The position numbers and the translations under genes are program-made. From assembly GCA_013398275.1 (NCBI GenBank), contig VZSE01010145.1, positions 310,001 through 374,000 on the forward strand: DNA of 64,000 nt, in the 5' to 3' direction. The notes under the pieces are model-generated. The model saw only the letters and a program-made list of their open reading frames with translations. It made no database searches and was not told where the DNA came from. Shown here piece after piece: positions 61,445 through 64,000 of the stretch; position 1 is the stretch's first letter; each line of letters begins with the position of its first letter. The stretch is from Promerops cafer. Lineage: Eukaryota; Chordata; Aves; Passeriformes; Nectariniidae.

Positions 61445-64000
61445 CTCTTGGAACTTGGGAATTATTTTTCATTTCATTGTAAAATATCTAAGATACTAGA
61501 TAAGTGACACATAAATATTATTGTTATAGATCTTTGTGTATTTCTGAGTGCAAACTTGAACTTGCATTTGACAAAGAACATTTTGTTCTACCCTTTGACA
61601 CTGTTTGTTGGTATTTGCCATTTATAGAATTTTGTAAGACCAGTTAACTCCTGGTTATAATGCCAATATATGCACGGCTCTCAAGTGTTTCCTGCAGATG
61701 AGACACAAACATAGGTGAGAGGAGAAATTGGTAGAAATCTCATGAAGTCCTCAGATTGATTTTGTCAGACTGAACATTAATTGCACCAGCAAGGATCCCC
61801 CACCAAGCTGCAGTGGCTTGGATGTCCCCAGCCAGCAGCACTTGTTCCCCTGTGGTGCCAGAGTGCCCCATAGTTTAAGCGCCAGCTTTGTTGTGGGTGA
61901 GTTTTCAAATGGACTGTCATCAGAAGGTAGCAATTCCTTTGTGTTTTAAGAGATGAATGAACTCCAAACCCAGCCTGGTTTTCACTTCCTTTGATTTGAA
62001 AAAGTTTTCAAGGTTGAATTTGCTAAAAATAGTGACAACTTGCATTACCTGGAATTAATTCACACTGTTCATTTTACTGGTAACCAGGGGAGAGATACAG
62101 GCAAGTTAATGTCCCTCTGTTTCACAATGATTCAGTGGGACTAGAAAACCTGTTATTTAGGAGATAATTTTACTTTGCCGTTGAGGTTACAAGGCAGTAA
62201 ATGGCTCCTTGCTGTATCCTCAGAGTTTACCCAGCTCATTTATGAGGCTATTTATTGCCCAGTGTGCTTAGAACCAAGCTAAATTATCACTACAGTATCA
62301 AATCTACATTAACTCCCCTCCCTTTCCATTCATCCCTTCCTTTATTTCTTTTATCTCTCTTTCCCCACCAGATATAGCAAAGTGCTTACTTCCTCTGTAT
62401 TGCTTTTCAAAATAGAATCAGAGCAAATCATATTAAAAGAGCAAAACATTTTACATGTTAATTGCTGATGGTTTTTATTAGTTCCTTGATTTTAATTGGT
62501 TAAAATTTTGTAGGTTTTTTTTTTTCTTGGGGGAAAAAATGTGCTCTTGGTACAATCAGTTTCGTTAGAAGGATAATTAATTGCTCGTACATAAGTGAAG
62601 TGGTTCACTTATTCTGTTTTGGATCACAACCAACTTATAAAATCCTATTTATATGAAAATTGTCCAAACTTAAAATTCCCTTATGATAGTGGAAAATATT
62701 CTTGTAACAGTCCAGATACCTTTGCTTTCTCTCAAGTTGGATAAACACTGGCCAAGTGGTTGCAGGGTTGTGATACTTGCTATATTTTACTGATACAGAA
62801 AGTTTCTTCTGTAGTTTGTGAGATTTTTTCTGAGCATTTTATGCTGTGATATCACTTGGTAGAAATGGTTTACATGTACTTTTCCTTGTGTACCACTTGT
62901 AGACCATAGTTTTAAAAGTTCAGCTTCCTTGGTGTCTCTTTCTTGGTACCCCACAGATTTGCTCCTTATTTAAAATGCCTTTTGACAGCTGCCTGCCATA
63001 CAGCTAACATGGGCAACTGATAGCCAGAATATAACCAATTTGACAGGTGTTGTGGGCAGCAGTCATGGAATGAAGTAGCAGCTCTGTGAAAAATTCATAT
63101 GGGATCAGCTATCACTAGGCCCTAGGCCTTTATTTAGGAATATTGCAGACCTGAACAACTTCTTCTGAAGGCAAAAACATTATGTTGGCTTTTACAGTTT
63201 TTTTTTCATGAACACTTTCATTTTCACTTGGGAAAAAAAATTCTCTTCCTAAATCAGTTCATGTCTGTAGGTGATTGCAGCAGAGCTGCAGCTGAAGCCC
63301 AGTCACCCTAAAAACCTTCAACCTGTTTTAAAGCAGTTCTTAGCTGACTTCAGTGAGGCTGCTCTTGACTTTTGCAATTTACCCCTGACACCCAGCAAGT
63401 ACTGGAAACTCATCTGTAAAATTTAGTCCTTATAAAAAGTAATTTAAAGTTATTTAAAGTAATGTGCTATTTATAATTGCACACCAGGTGGGAACAAGAA
63501 TCAGGCACAGGCTTTCAGGTGGTTTAATCCAAAAGATAGAAGCCCTTTCCAAAGGGATCTGATGATGGGGTCCATCAGTAACACCTTCCCAATTTCCAGA
63601 CTTTCTACATTGACATTCATGGTTACAGTGGTTTTCTGTTGGGCTCATCTCTTTAGGTAAGCCCAAAGTGACTTGAATTTAGTAAATTTATCTTTCTAAT
63701 TTGCAGATTATAACAAGAGTAATGTTAAGCAGATGTGATTTAATTTTGAGCATCATTGATACGCCACTGGGAGATGTTCCTAATGTGGATATGTAATGTC
63801 AAATACTCTGTTCAAGTGCCCACAGACAAAGCCAATATGCCCTCTCAGTGTGGGAGGGCATTTGTGAGTGGGTATAAAGGAGAATAAACTGGCAACACCA
63901 CAGGGATGCCAATGTGGCAGGGTGTAACCCCTTTATTTCAGCAACGCTGACCTGCTCCTATCAGACTTACACTCCCGTGTGGAACATACACAGCTTTAAT

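Larger units (their letters stand above)
58851..64000. other. unique AT-rich sequence, no gene seen
   Basis: The last 5 kb hold no supported gene or clear transposon. A perfect 12-bp inverted repeat is at 59951-59988 and an imperfect 18-bp tandem duplication at about 61409-61444 (separate entries). Open frames near 60-61.3 kb are short and unremarkable. TATAAAG and AATAAA words near 63872-63888 are too close together to be read as an LTR. Confidence 0.5.

Noticed and set aside
63865..63945. TATA and AATAAA words suggesting a third LTR
   Set aside because: The two signals are only about 10 bp apart, and no terminal repeats or family resemblance were seen.
1..64000. CRISPR arrays, operons, prophage, tRNA or rRNA genes
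   Set aside because: The DNA is vertebrate nuclear sequence. No regularly spaced repeats, no bacterial gene density, and no tRNA T-arm (GGTTCGA) or rRNA sequence was noticed.

Overview
The window reads as non-coding vertebrate nuclear DNA from a bird, probably a songbird. This rests on three things. The only recognisable LINEs are CR1 fragments, several ending in the avian CR1 tail (TTCTATGATT-type, seen as AATCATAGAA when reversed). There are two LTR-type elements, one resembling an LTR I recall as common in passerine genomes. No mammalian Alu, B1 or L1 sequence is visible. The base composition is AT-leaning, genes are absent or extremely sparse, and no bacterial-style gene organisation is present. 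No complete protein-coding gene, tRNA, rRNA or known small RNA gene could be supported. Most open frames are short and look like chance ORFs or pieces of repeats.

Layout. 1-2.5 kb: unique sequence. 2.5-3.3 kb: two CR1 3' ends and an AAT-type microsatellite. 3.3-14.8 kb: mostly unique, AT-rich sequence with CR1 pieces at 6.9 and 9.0 kb. 14.8-15.3 kb: CR1. 15.7-16.7 kb: a GC- and CpG-rich island holding a short ATG-initiated frame that runs into a strong splice donor (possible first exon, + strand) and a 36-bp minisatellite. 16.7-22.9 kb: AT-rich, candidate conserved non-coding sequence. 22.9-24.0 kb: CR1 followed by an LTR with TATA and poly(A) signals. 24-39 kb: long unique stretch. 39.0-40.2 kb: an old CR1 with a decayed reverse-transcriptase frame. 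40-46 kb: unique, with faint MIR-like traces. 46.6-47.6 kb: an LTR, possibly solo. 48.4-48.6 kb: a very old CR1/L3-like tail. 50.7-51.1 kb: CR1. 51-56.5 kb: unique. 56.50-56.64 kb: a 137-bp long imperfect palindrome with perfect 14-bp ends. 58.7-58.85 kb: a short, very CpG-dense cluster that may be a promoter. 58.9-64 kb: unique AT-rich sequence.

The best reading is a large intron or intergenic region. Two CpG-rich patches (15.7-16.7 and 58.7-58.85 kb) are the most likely transcription starts. The most unusual structure is the palindrome at 56.5 kb, which resembles an ancient hairpin-type repeat or MITE. All calls come from reading by eye; family names are from memory of consensus sequences and were not searched.
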